Of a stretch of 64,000 nt of DNA, positions 35,189 through 43,584 are shown piece by piece. Every line of letters begins with the position of its first letter. Position 1 is the first letter of the stretch. Origin of the DNA: Winogradskyella flava (GTDB taxonomy: Bacteria > Bacteroidota > Bacteroidia > Flavobacteriales > Flavobacteriaceae); contig NZ_JACLCP010000003.1 in the NCBI RefSeq assembly GCF_014243395.1, positions 186,001-250,000 of the forward strand. Reading direction: 5' to 3'. The translations under genes and the position numbers were made by a program. The notes below the pieces were generated by a model, which made no database searches, had not been told where the DNA came from, and saw only the letters and a program-made list of their open reading frames with translations.

Positions 35189-35953
35189 TCATTTTAAATT
35201 TTGAATCTTGGAGTTTATTTCTTCTATTATGTGATATTTTTTATCGATCTCTGGAGGGAGATATTTTTTTGCTTGTTTAACTAACCTTTTTACTAATTCA
35301 CCAATTAAATTTATACTATGTTTTTCTTCTTTTCTTAAAAACACAAATAGTAAAGCATACAAAAAATAGATGATATTCCTTTTAGGATCTTTGATACTAC
35401 TTGCTATTGCACTATTTAAGTTTTCATAAGAGAAGTAAAATCTATTATAGTTATAAAATAGATTTTCATACTTTGGCGTTTCAATAATTTGTAGAAGATC
35501 AAATAAATTGTCATCTGGCTCTGAATCAAATTTAAACTCAAAGTTTTTTGTAGTAATTATCACTGAGATTGGAAGTTTATCATTATCATTTCTTATTTCT
35601 TTGAAAATATTTTTTTTGTTAAGATTCGCTATAGTATTAATTGTTTGTATAGAATTAATCCTATTCTCTAATTCAGAATACTCTTTTGTTTGGTCAAAAA
35701 AATCAAATGTGTATTTCTCATAATCTCTAATTTTCCTTTGACTTCGTAATTTATTGCAAAATTCTATAGAGTTATTTTTGTTTAATACTTTATTGATTTC
35801 AAACTTTTCATTTTTAATAAGATTTAAATAGTAAGTTTGGTCCTCAGAAATATCAAGAATTCGTTTTGATTCAAAATAAATTGTTTCTTCCAGATTGTCA
35901 TGAAGATAATTCTTATATTCACTCAGTATTTCACTATAAATAAACTTTGCCAT
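35189..35953 (-). CDS. Unknown protein, partner of the ART-like gene
   Basis: About 254 residues from the ATG at 35953, one base after the stop of the upstream gene (TAAAATG); the longer frame would overlap by 50 bases and is less likely. It is a charged, mostly helical protein: KFIYSEILSEYKNYLHDNLEETIYFESKRIL (about 3-33), a beta segment LPISVIITTKNFEFKFDSEPDD (about 150-171), and a hydrophobic stretch IIYFLYALLFVFL (about 212-224) that may be a buried helix. No family recognised. Strict coupling to the putative ADP-ribosyltransferase suggests an antitoxin, chaperone or co-effector. Confidence 0.7.
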   Translation of the reverse strand: MAKFIYSEILSEYKNYLHDNLEETIYFESKRILDISEDQTYYLNLIKNEKFEINKVLNKNNSIEFCNKLRSQRKIRDYEKYTFDFFDQTKEYSELENRINSIQTINTIANLNKKNIFKEIRNDNDKLPISVIITTKNFEFKFDSEPDDNLFDLLQIIETPKYENLFYNYNRFYFSYENLNSAIASSIKDPKRNIIYFLYALLFVFLRKEEKHSINLIGELVKRLVKQAKKYLPPEIDKKYHIIEEINSKIQNLK

Positions 35954-35954
35954 T

Positions 35955-36635
35955 TTATATTGCTTTTTCAACTTTTTCTCTGAAATTCTCTGGTAAACTC
36001 TCATTTAAACTGGAGCAAACAGTATTCCATAAACAATAAGGGTCGTTTTTATCTAAAATTTCTTCTTTTCTAAGTTCTTGGAACGATATTGATTCAAGAT
36101 CTAAATTTGGAAAAAAACATAGCTCTAGATGGTCTCCTGGACTTAATCCATATTGATTACGCACATATTTATTTTTATAATCATGTTTATGAATTAGTTT
36201 TTGATAGCTGATGCCTTCTTGAAAAGCAGCAATTATTGCTTTTAATTTCTTAGATTTTTTTAACATTAAATATAGTGCAACACTATCTAGATTCTCATTA
36301 TTCGAAATTGAACCTATCTTTTCTTTATATAGTAAATGAGCTTGGTTTAATAATTTTTGTCCATCAGAAGTTAATAGATTTAGATGACTTTTTTTATCTT
36401 GATCTATTGAGTATTCAACACAAATTACAATTGGTTTTGAATTATCTTTCGTTGCTGCAACGTGGGAATACCATAAGGCTATATATGGATTCTCACAAAC
36501 AAAATATACTCCTTTAGTAATCCAATAGTTTCCTATTTCTTTTACATCTGATGGTTTAAATTTTTTTTCCGATTTAATTTCTCTCCAAGCTTTCTCGGAA
36601 GTCCCATGGTAATATTTTATTTTGTCACTGAACAT
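35955..36635 (-). CDS. Putative ADP-ribosyltransferase-fold protein
   Basis: 226 residues, no signal peptide. The start KYYHGTSEKAW (H10), followed by ITKGVYFVCENPYIALWYSH (Y44, alanine 53), has the spacing of H-Y-E class ADP-ribosyltransferases, where the histidine binds NAD ribose and the tyrosine stacks on nicotinamide. A candidate catalytic glutamate is E171 in PGDHLELCFFP. Similar arrangements occur in DUF3990-like and other polymorphic or toxin-antitoxin effectors. First gene of a two-gene operon in an accessory region. The fold is inferred from three short motifs and needs a profile or structure comparison; other HGT-type folds such as RES are possible. Confidence 0.55.
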   Translation of the reverse strand: MFSDKIKYYHGTSEKAWREIKSEKKFKPSDVKEIGNYWITKGVYFVCENPYIALWYSHVAATKDNSKPIVICVEYSIDQDKKSHLNLLTSDGQKLLNQAHLLYKEKIGSISNNENLDSVALYLMLKKSKKLKAIIAAFQEGISYQKLIHKHDYKNKYVRNQYGLSPGDHLELCFFPNLDLESISFQELRKEEILDKNDPYCLWNTVCSSLNESLPENFREKVEKAI

Positions 36636-36700
36636 TCTTGAATAATTAATGCTAGCTGAGGGCTAAAAATAAACCTTTAACCAAACTACGTTTATAGGCT

Positions 36701-36708
36701 CAAATATA
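36701..36708 (-). promoter_or_regulatory. Candidate -7 element of the ART-like operon
   Basis: TATATTTG on the minus strand fits TAnnTTTG, 66 bases before the start codon of the gene ending its frame at 36635. A TTG lies only 13 bases further upstream, closer than usual. Confidence 0.35.
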
Positions 36709-36731
36709 GACTTAAAACATACAACTTTATA

Positions 36732-36747
36732 TACGTAACCTTACGTA
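36732..36747. repeat. TACGTAA-CC-TTACGTA palindrome
   Basis: A perfect 7-bp inverted repeat around two bases, followed by five T on the plus strand. It lies 13 bases past the stop of the serine hydrolase gene (minus strand) at the edge of the accessory region. An almost identical palindrome occurs at 58051..58066 in the same relative position. Confidence 0.6.
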
Positions 36748-36759
36748 TTTTTAAGAAAT

Positions 36760-38568
36760 TTATTCGGTTTTCCGTTTGGCTACAAAGGTTCCATTGGGCT
36801 GTATAAACTTTACCTCATTAATGGCGCCATCAGTTTCCAAAAACTCTACCTTAAAGCCCTCTAGGACCTTAAAATTAAATTTATGTTCTGCCGTTGGAAT
36901 GAGCTCATATTCGGGTTGTCCTGGCACAAAGACATAGAGCACATTCTCGTCTTTGATATAGGCTTTAATTTCGGTACCCATTAAATCGTATTTACCCACA
37001 TAGCGCTCCATGGTTTCAGGATCGACATCAATGGTGTTTGGTGTGCGCTTAAAGGCTATAGGATCAGTCATGGGTTCTATTTCGGCCTTGAGGTAATCAA
37101 TATCTCCAGCTACATTGGTAGTGAAAGTCACTTTTAAGGATTTGCCAATGCCCGTAGTATCGACTTTGCCCTCTTTAAAGTCAATCAGCTCAAAGGTATC
37201 GTAATGAAAGTGATGCAGGTATTGTCGGTTATTGTCCAGTTCGGCATACAAGGTGTCGTTCTCCACAACGACTTCAAACTTGCCATAACCTTTATGTTCA
37301 TAAGCACCTGTATAGTCTATTTTGGTATGTGATGGTCTAGTATTCTTTACGTTAGAGATATCGTTGGTGTCTTTAGCCTCTTCCATAGCTTTTAAGGCTT
37401 TTTCGGTATCTTCCTTATACTTCTCGGCCCATTTTGTTTTGTTTGTTTTCAGCATATGGTCCGCAGCGATATTTCTTATCAAACGTGGTACGGCAGAGCC
37501 ATTTTGGTTCGCTAATACCACAATGCCCAAACTATCTTTTGGATATAAGGCAACACTAGCAGAAAACCCATCGATATTGCCACCATGTTCTACCATATAA
37601 TGGCCTTTGTAAGAATGCAGGAACCAACCATACCCATAATTGGCATATTGCACACCTGGCAATTCATCCGATGGAAAACCTGAGGCTGCCACCATTTGTG
37701 AACTCATGGCTTCCTTGACATAAGCCTCTGGAATGATTTGTTCTTCACCATATTTACCATCGTTAATCCAAGTCATTAACCATTTGCTCATATCGTTAAC
37801 GCTACTATTAATACTTCCTGCTGGTGACATCCCAGCAATGTCATAGTAGTCCATTTTTTCGATGTTTCTATCGTCATCCAATTGGTAGCCAAAAGCCGTA
37901 TTTGTGCCGTTTTTCATACCATCAATCATCGTTTTGGAACGGTTCATGCCCAAAGGCTTAAAAAATGTCTCTTCTATATTTTCTTCCCAGCTTTTTCCTG
38001 TGATTTTTTCAGTGATGACCCCTTGTAATAAAAATCCAAAGTTGTTATAATACCATTGCTGGCGAACGCCAGTAAACGGTTCGTGATATTGCATTCTTGC
38101 CACTAAAGTGTCTTTATCGTGCGATGGAAAAAAGTACCAAGCACCATCATGTCGTGGCAAACCTGTACTATGTCGCATTAAATCCTTGATGATGATGTTA
38201 TTGTTCATCTCATCATTATAAAACTTTAATTCAGGCACATATTTTAAGGGACTGTCATCCAATGATAGTTTATCGTCTTCACGCAATATGCCGAGTAATG
38301 CAGAGGTAAAGGCTTTTGTAGAAGAACCAATGGCAAAAAGGGTATTGGCATCTGCTGGGACTTTGTTCTCGTAGTCGGCATAACCAAAGCCTTTGGCATA
38401 AATGATTTTATCACCCTCTACAATGGCAACGGCAAAACCTGCGGTTTTCGAGGTTTCCAATACCGAATTGAATTGTTTTTCAATGCCTTTAAGGCGCTTA
38501 TCGGTTTGTGCGAATGATAAGGTGATAAAAAAGAGGAGGGCAATGCTGAGAAATCGGATTTTACTCAT
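36760..38568 (-). CDS. Serine hydrolase (beta-lactamase family), secreted, with DUF3471-like C-terminus
   Basis: About 602 residues from the ATG at 38568, where the signal peptide MSKIRFLSIALLFFITLSFAQ begins; an ATG 45 bases upstream only adds a hydrophilic tail. The penicillin-binding-protein fold (about 25-385) has SxxK in FAIGSSTKAFTSAL (about 85), YxN in WYYNNFGFLLQG (about 185) and the HGG motif in MVEHGGNIDGFSAS (about 330). Two repeats related to DUF3471 follow (about 420-510 and 515-600; YTGAYEHKGYGKFEV and YVGKYDLMGTEIKAYI). Probably a periplasmic D-amino peptidase or esterase. Single gene. Confidence 0.88.
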   Translation of the reverse strand: MSKIRFLSIALLFFITLSFAQTDKRLKGIEKQFNSVLETSKTAGFAVAIVEGDKIIYAKGFGYADYENKVPADANTLFAIGSSTKAFTSALLGILREDDKLSLDDSPLKYVPELKFYNDEMNNNIIIKDLMRHSTGLPRHDGAWYFFPSHDKDTLVARMQYHEPFTGVRQQWYYNNFGFLLQGVITEKITGKSWEENIEETFFKPLGMNRSKTMIDGMKNGTNTAFGYQLDDDRNIEKMDYYDIAGMSPAGSINSSVNDMSKWLMTWINDGKYGEEQIIPEAYVKEAMSSQMVAASGFPSDELPGVQYANYGYGWFLHSYKGHYMVEHGGNIDGFSASVALYPKDSLGIVVLANQNGSAVPRLIRNIAADHMLKTNKTKWAEKYKEDTEKALKAMEEAKDTNDISNVKNTRPSHTKIDYTGAYEHKGYGKFEVVVENDTLYAELDNNRQYLHHFHYDTFELIDFKEGKVDTTGIGKSLKVTFTTNVAGDIDYLKAEIEPMTDPIAFKRTPNTIDVDPETMERYVGKYDLMGTEIKAYIKDENVLYVFVPGQPEYELIPTAEHKFNFKVLEGFKVEFLETDGAINEVKFIQPNGTFVAKRKTE

Positions 38569-38665
38569 GTGATTTCTATTTTTCTGATGGAATTCGTGAA
38601 TCTTCGATTTCATTTTTGGTTGATTTTTAGTGGTTAGTCAATGCTTTTACTTCAAATTGAAATTC

Positions 38666-38775
38666 GTCAGTTCGAGTGTTCCGACACTAAAAGTCGGAAT
38701 GTATCGAGAATAGAATTTCAATGGTAAACCTTATTCTCGATATAAAATTCTAATAGGATTTTACTCGAATTGACG
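38666..38775. repeat. MITE-like repeat with CGTCARTTCGAGT inverted ends
   Basis: Starts CGTCAGTTCGAGTG and ends ACTCGAATTGACG; the complement of the end matches the start in 12 of 13 bases. TATCGAGAATAG and TTATTCTCGATA lie inside as a second inverted pair. Same family as 28869..29143. The rest of the 370-base gap 38569..38938 shows no gene. Confidence 0.7.
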
Positions 38776-38938
38776 GTTTACTTATAGCGTATCAGTATCG
38801 AAATGCCTTACTAAGTTACGTTTTTTCACAAGTAATTTAAGAAAATTACAATTCGTCATTTAAATTTTACAATTCGGTAGCTTCCATTTTATAAATGCGC
38901 ATTTGTGTCGGATATTTGTATCAAACAAAATAATTATC

Positions 38939-39361
38939 ATGGGAACCTTAATAAAATTCGTAATCATAGTCGCCATAAGTACAGTGTTTTCCTATGCCCA
39001 AGGGCAAGACACTTATAGTTTAACCGTAAAGGTAGAAGACGCCGATAGCAATGATGGCCAGATGTTTATTGCGGTGTATAATACCGAAGCTAATTTCTTG
39101 GGCAAGTCTTATAAGGGCACTACAAGTAAAATTTCTAATAACAGTTGCACTGTGACTTTTAAGGATATACCAAAAGGGACGTATGCGGTTTCCATTTTCC
39201 ATGACGAAAATGATAATGGAAAGTTAGATAGCAATTTCTTGGGTATTCCAAAAGAGGATTATGGCTGTTCGAATAATGCATCAGGTTTTATGGGACCACC
39301 AAAATGGAAAGACGCCAAATTTGAATTAAAAGAAAATTCATCAATAACAATAACACTATAA
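38939..39361 (+). CDS. DUF2141 domain protein, secreted
   Basis: About 140 residues from the ATG at 38939, where the signal peptide MGTLIKFVIIVAISTVFSYAQ begins. The mature part is a single DUF2141 domain: LTVKVEDADSNDGQMFIAVYN, KDIPKGTYAVSIFHDENDNGKLDSNFLGIPKEDYGCSNNA, with the FHDENDNGKLD calcium-like acidic loop and FMGPPKWKDAKFEL. The fold is a small beta sandwich in the periplasm. Function unknown. First of eight plus-strand genes that end with the LytTR response regulator. Confidence 0.9.
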   Translation: MGTLIKFVIIVAISTVFSYAQGQDTYSLTVKVEDADSNDGQMFIAVYNTEANFLGKSYKGTTSKISNNSCTVTFKDIPKGTYAVSIFHDENDNGKLDSNFLGIPKEDYGCSNNASGFMGPPKWKDAKFELKENSSITITL

Positions 39362-39372
39362 TACTATTTAAA

Positions 39373-39996
39373 ATGAAGCATTTAATCACTATCGTATTAC
39401 TATTGGTCGTAGGCATTACATCTGCCCAGACCAATTTTGAAAAAGGGATGTCTAAAGCCTTTGAACTCTGGAAAGCAGATAAATGGGACGAAGCTGAAAA
39501 TATGTTCGAACGTATTGCAAAGGCAGACGCAGACCAATGGTTGCCTAATTATTACATAGCGCAAATGAATAGTTTAAAAAGCTGGAGCGAAAAGGACGAA
39601 ACGGTTTTAAAGGCGCAATTGGATAAAGCACAAGAGCATTTGGATATTGCTATGACCAAAAGTGAGGACAACCCAGAATTAATAATAATGCAAGCGCAGG
39701 TGTTAACCAATTGGGTGGCTTTTGATGGTATGACCTATGGCATGAAATATGGATCTAAAGTCAGTCAGCTTTATGCAAAAGCATTAGAGCTAGCACCAAA
39801 GAATCCTCGAGCTGCATTTTGTAAGGCAGAGTGGGATATGGGAAGTGCCAAATATTTTGGAAAGGACACCTCACCATATTGTCAGGACATTGAAGCTTCC
39901 ATTGAACTTTTTGATACCTTTAAGGCAGAGAGTGATTTCCATCCGAATTGGGGAAAAGAGCGAGCAGAAGAAGTTTCAGCGGCTTGTAAAGAGTAA
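39373..39996 (+). CDS. TPR-like secreted protein
   Basis: 207 residues with a signal peptide (MKHLITIVLLLVVGITSAQ). The mature region is helical with TPR-like pairs (MSKAFELWKADKWDEAENMFERIAKADADQWLPNYYIAQMNSL, about 25-67; SQLYAKALELAPKNPRAAFCKAEWDMG, about 135-161). Members with this N-terminus follow DUF2141 genes in flavobacteria. It lies 11 bases after the DUF2141 gene and 16 bases before the kinase gene, so the operon is tight. Specific role unknown. Confidence 0.85.
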   Translation: MKHLITIVLLLVVGITSAQTNFEKGMSKAFELWKADKWDEAENMFERIAKADADQWLPNYYIAQMNSLKSWSEKDETVLKAQLDKAQEHLDIAMTKSEDNPELIIMQAQVLTNWVAFDGMTYGMKYGSKVSQLYAKALELAPKNPRAAFCKAEWDMGSAKYFGKDTSPYCQDIEASIELFDTFKAESDFHPNWGKERAEEVSAACKE

Positions 39997-40012
39997 AAAT
40001 TAAATACTAAGT

Positions 40013-41368
40013 ATGTCAAAATCAGTTAAAAATATCGTCATCACATTTCTAATAGGATGTGGAATATTCATTGTAGGAGAGCTCATATCAGGTGATATGT
40101 TTCAATACGATAACATGGATGTTTTTTTAACTGAGTTTGGTTTTTATCAGCTTTATACCTTTGTTCTGAGCTATGTTAATATGCTCTACTTTAATTACGT
40201 TAAACGAATTCAGCTTAACAGTTATGAAGTTGTAAAGCGAATCTTATTTGGAATTTCTGGTGCTACCGTAATTACATTAATAACAATTTTCTTCTTAAGA
40301 ATTTTTATCTCAGTAGTTATTTTCGGTCAGCCCTTTGAAGCGTTTATTAAGAACGAGAGCTGGCAAGGGTATTCTTTTGGATTATGGATCACCTTATCTA
40401 TTCTTTCAGTGTTTTATGTTACTTATTTTTATAATAGATTTCAGAAAAACAAGATCAAGGAGCAAAAAGTCATTGCTGGTGCTGCCAGTGCTAAGTTTGA
40501 TGCCTTAAAGAATCAACTAGATCCGCATTTCCTCTTTAATAGCTTAAATGTATTAACCAGCTTAATCGAGGAGAATCCAGAAAATGCGCAACGTTTCACA
40601 ACCTCACTATCAAAAGTGTATCGCTATGTTTTGGAGCAGAAAAGCAAGGAACTGGTAACGGTAGATGAGGAGCTGAATTTTGCAAGAACTTATATGTCGC
40701 TTTTAAAGATGCGCTTTGAGGATAGCATCATTTTTGAAATTCCAGATAAGGCGTCAAATCCAGAAAGTAAAGTTGTGCCTTTATCGCTACAACTGCTTTT
40801 AGAAAACGCGGTAAAACACAATATGGTTACTTCTAGCAAACCGTTGCACATAAAAATATACGAAGATGGGAATCACTTGGTAGTGATGAATAATCTTCAG
40901 CCAAAACAAATCGTAAAGAAGAGCAGTGGCGTTGGATTGGAAAATATAAAACAACGTTACAAGCTGCTTTCAGAACGAAAAGTTTACATCAATCAAAGAG
41001 ACAAGGATTTTGCCGTGGCGATTCCTATGCTCACAAAACAAGTATCAATCATGAGAACAACACAAAAATCACAAGAACGTCTTAATGACGATTATGTTAG
41101 GGCTCGCAAGCGTGTCGAGGAGTTAAAGGCATTCTACTACAGTTTAATTTCGTACTGTTTAGTCATCCCATTTCTAATATTTATCTGGTACCAATTTTCG
41201 CAACACACCATTCAATGGTTTTGGTTTCCTATGGCAGGTTGGGGATTAAGCTTAGTGTTTCAAGCCTATAGGGTTTATGTCGATGGTGGCGCTTTAGGTG
41301 CCAAATGGGAAGAGCGTAAGATCCAGGAATACATGCAGAAAGAAGACAAAAACAATAATTGGAATTAA
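40013..41368 (+). CDS. LytS/YehU-type sensor histidine kinase with C-terminal 2TM domain
   Basis: 451 residues. Four transmembrane helices (about 8-27, 40-60, 75-105, 120-145) precede a His_kinase domain with QLDPHFLFNSLNVLTSLIEENPENA (H near 172), then an HATPase with the N box LLLENAVKHN (about 263-272) and a G box KSSGVGLENIKQRY (about 303-316). After about residue 355 a 2TM domain follows (RKRVEELKAFYYSLISYCLVIPF ... GGALGAKWEERKIQEYM). That fusion is unusual for the LytS family, and the last part matches the three free 2TM proteins downstream. Cognate regulator: the LytTR gene at 43585..44340. Confidence 0.9.
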   Translation: MSKSVKNIVITFLIGCGIFIVGELISGDMFQYDNMDVFLTEFGFYQLYTFVLSYVNMLYFNYVKRIQLNSYEVVKRILFGISGATVITLITIFFLRIFISVVIFGQPFEAFIKNESWQGYSFGLWITLSILSVFYVTYFYNRFQKNKIKEQKVIAGAASAKFDALKNQLDPHFLFNSLNVLTSLIEENPENAQRFTTSLSKVYRYVLEQKSKELVTVDEELNFARTYMSLLKMRFEDSIIFEIPDKASNPESKVVPLSLQLLLENAVKHNMVTSSKPLHIKIYEDGNHLVVMNNLQPKQIVKKSSGVGLENIKQRYKLLSERKVYINQRDKDFAVAIPMLTKQVSIMRTTQKSQERLNDDYVRARKRVEELKAFYYSLISYCLVIPFLIFIWYQFSQHTIQWFWFPMAGWGLSLVFQAYRVYVDGGALGAKWEERKIQEYMQKEDKNNNWN

Positions 41369-41379
41369 ACTATGACGTC

Positions 41380-41685
41380 ATGAAAAATGAAAATTTAAAA
41401 TATATAAGAGCTAAGGATAGGGTCGAAAGAATTAAAGGCCTGTACAATCATTTAATTATTTATCTAATCGTTAATATATTGATTACAGGATTTAAAGTAT
41501 CTAACGATTTAGATAGTTGGGACAGCTTTATAAGCGAACTCACAAGCATAAACGTATTAAGTGTTTGGGGCATTTGGGGCATATTCTTAGTGTTGCATGT
41601 TCTGTCCGTAAAATTTGGACAAGGATGGGAAGAGCGTAAAATAGAAGAATTCATGAATGATGAATTATCAAACGATATCAATTAA
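41380..41685 (+). CDS. 2TM domain protein
   Basis: About 101 residues from the ATG at 41380; the TTG seven codons earlier overlaps the kinase gene and is less likely. Layout: a basic helix (RAKDRVERIKGLYNHLIIY), two transmembrane helices (about 22-42 and 60-80), and the closing GQGWEERKIEEFM. The same closing motif ends the kinase's 2TM domain. The pairing suggests a heteromeric membrane complex with the kinase. Gap to the kinase stop 11 bases. Confidence 0.88.
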   Translation: MKNENLKYIRAKDRVERIKGLYNHLIIYLIVNILITGFKVSNDLDSWDSFISELTSINVLSVWGIWGIFLVLHVLSVKFGQGWEERKIEEFMNDELSNDIN

Positions 41686-41697
41686 AACATTATAAAG

Positions 41698-42036
41698 ATG
41701 GAAAAGTATAGTATAGAACCTTATAAGGATAAAGATGAGGTTTCGGATTTTAGAAAAGAAGAGGCGTATTTAAGAGCTAAGAAAAAAGTAGATTCGCTAA
41801 TCGGGTTTTACTGGCATTTGGCAGTCTATGTTGTGGTTAATTTGTTTTTAATCATTTTAATAGGTGTGAATGCAGGTTTTGATGGCTTCGGACCATATGC
41901 TACGGCAGCATTTTGGGGCATAGGATTGTTCTTTCATTTTATAGGCGTTTTTGGACCGGATTTCTTCTTTGGTAAGAACTGGGAAGAACGTAAGCTTAAA
42001 GAGTTTATGGATAAGGAAGAACGTAATTGGGAGTAA
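41698..42036 (+). CDS. 2TM domain protein
   Basis: 112 residues. EEAYLRAKKKVDSLIGFYWHLAVYVVVNLFLIILIGV (about 20-56) holds the first helix, a second lies at about 65-90, and GKNWEERKLKEFMDKEERNW closes it. Second free satellite of the kinase 2TM domain. Gap to its upstream neighbour 12 bases. Confidence 0.9.
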   Translation: MEKYSIEPYKDKDEVSDFRKEEAYLRAKKKVDSLIGFYWHLAVYVVVNLFLIILIGVNAGFDGFGPYATAAFWGIGLFFHFIGVFGPDFFFGKNWEERKLKEFMDKEERNWE

Positions 42037-42085
42037 TTACAGTGGTCAGTCTCAGTTTTCAATCAACATCAAACGAATTAGAATT

Positions 42086-43222
42086 ATGGACAGTATTAGA
42101 ATAACTTTAGTCGTATTAGGTTTTGCTTTTATTGGCAATGCTCAGAATAGCTTTATCATAAAAGATGTCAAAGTTTTTGATGGTGAAAACGTTATTGCAT
42201 CCACTTCGGTAAAAGTAGAAGATGGCTTGATTGCAGAGGTGTCAAAATCAATTAAGGTTTCAGATGCAGATCAAATCATTGATGGTAAGGGCAAGAGCTT
42301 GATGCCAGCGCTATCCAATGCGCATGTCCATGCTTGGGCACCAGAGTCACTATCACAAGCGGCAAAAGCTGGTGTGTTGAATGTTATGGATATGGCAGGC
42401 GTAGAAACCTATCAAATGGCAATGCGTCAGTTAAAGGATTCCACCAATTATGCAAGGTATTATGTGGCAGGTTATGCGGCAACGGCACCCGAAGGGCATG
42501 GAACCCAATTCGGATTTCCAGTGCCAACTTTGACTAAACCGGAAGAGGCTAAACAGTTTATAGCGGATCGTGTCAAAGCGGATGTGGATCATATTAAGAT
42601 CATTTTAGAGCCTTGGCGAAATACCTTATCAATTGAGACGGTTACTGAACTTATAAAAGAAGCACATAATGCCGAAAAAATGGCCGTTGTACATATTAGT
42701 CGATTAGAAGATGCTGTTAATGTCTTAAGAAATAATGCCGATGGTCTAGTACATATTTGGTGGGATAAGGAATTGGATGCTGATATACTAAAAACACTTT
42801 CTGAAGACAAATCGTTTTTTGTTATCCCGACATTATTAACGACGACCAAGGTTTTTGAAAGTATGGGAGAGCGAGCTAATGAATTTCTTAAAAAAGAACA
42901 GCTTTTAGCCGAAGTTAAAAAAATGCACGACGCAGGCATACCAATTTTAGCAGGAACAGATCCTCCGAACGTTGGCATTAATTATGGAACTGATTTGTAT
43001 AAAGAACTGCAGCTTTTAAGTGAATCTGGACTATCCAATATTGAGGTTTTAAAAGCAGGAACAAGTAATATAACTACAGCTTTTGGACTTGATAAAACAG
43101 GGTTTGTGAAAAAAGGCTACATCGCAGATATGATTTTAGTTGATGGTGATGTCACGGAAGATATTTCAAGCTTGAATAATTCTAAGGTCATTTGGAAAAA
43201 AGGCAAGCAGGTAAAAAATTAA
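42086..43222 (+). CDS. Amidohydrolase, secreted, in the 2TM/two-component operon
   Basis: About 378 residues from the ATG at 42086, where the signal peptide MDSIRITLVVLGFAFIGNAQ begins. The composite beta domain (FIIKDVKVFDGENVIASTSVKVEDGLI) leads to the metal motif HVHAW (LSNAHVHAW, about 80-88), with further candidate ligands VVHISRLEDA (His near 197), LVHIW (about 218) and LAGTDPPNVGINYG (Asp near 294). Nearest in type to imidazolonepropionase-like amidohydrolases; substrate unknown. Its position inside a signalling operon suggests it processes the sensed molecule. Gap to the next 2TM gene is 4 bases. Confidence 0.9.
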   Translation: MDSIRITLVVLGFAFIGNAQNSFIIKDVKVFDGENVIASTSVKVEDGLIAEVSKSIKVSDADQIIDGKGKSLMPALSNAHVHAWAPESLSQAAKAGVLNVMDMAGVETYQMAMRQLKDSTNYARYYVAGYAATAPEGHGTQFGFPVPTLTKPEEAKQFIADRVKADVDHIKIILEPWRNTLSIETVTELIKEAHNAEKMAVVHISRLEDAVNVLRNNADGLVHIWWDKELDADILKTLSEDKSFFVIPTLLTTTKVFESMGERANEFLKKEQLLAEVKKMHDAGIPILAGTDPPNVGINYGTDLYKELQLLSESGLSNIEVLKAGTSNITTAFGLDKTGFVKKGYIADMILVDGDVTEDISSLNNSKVIWKKGKQVKN

Positions 43223-43226
43223 GTTT

Positions 43227-43553
43227 ATGACCTCGAAAGAAGATAAAAGACGGCAACTAATTGAAGCAAAAAAGCAAGTCCGTAGAATTAAGATATTCTA
43301 TATGCATTTGGCATTGTATATCATTGCAATAGGACTTATTCTATATAACTTTTATATTCTTGAAGAAGGACCTTATAAAAACAATATTATAAGCTTAAAC
43401 CTAAGTGTGATAGTAGCTTGGACCGTTTTTATTAGTATTCATGGATTAAATGTCTTTATGGGAAGACGAATTTTTAAAAGAAGCTGGGAAAATAAAAAAG
43501 TTGAAGAATTCTTTAACAAGGATAAATCGACCAAAACCACAACTTGGGAGTAG
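43227..43553 (+). CDS. 2TM domain protein
   Basis: 108 residues. EAKKQVRRIKIFYMHLALYIIAIGLILYNFYIL (about 12-44) holds the first helix and SVIVAWTVFISIHGLNVFMG the second; KRSWENKKVEEFFNKD closes it, a variant of the WEERK motif of the other members. Third free satellite, 31 bases before the response regulator. Confidence 0.88.
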   Translation: MTSKEDKRRQLIEAKKQVRRIKIFYMHLALYIIAIGLILYNFYILEEGPYKNNIISLNLSVIVAWTVFISIHGLNVFMGRRIFKRSWENKKVEEFFNKDKSTKTTTWE

Positions 43554-43584
43554 TGTAATACTCTGAGAAAAACTAAATATAAAA

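Noticed and set aside
42589-42978. Minus-strand ORF of 129 residues
   Set aside because: Antisense shadow of the amidohydrolase gene.
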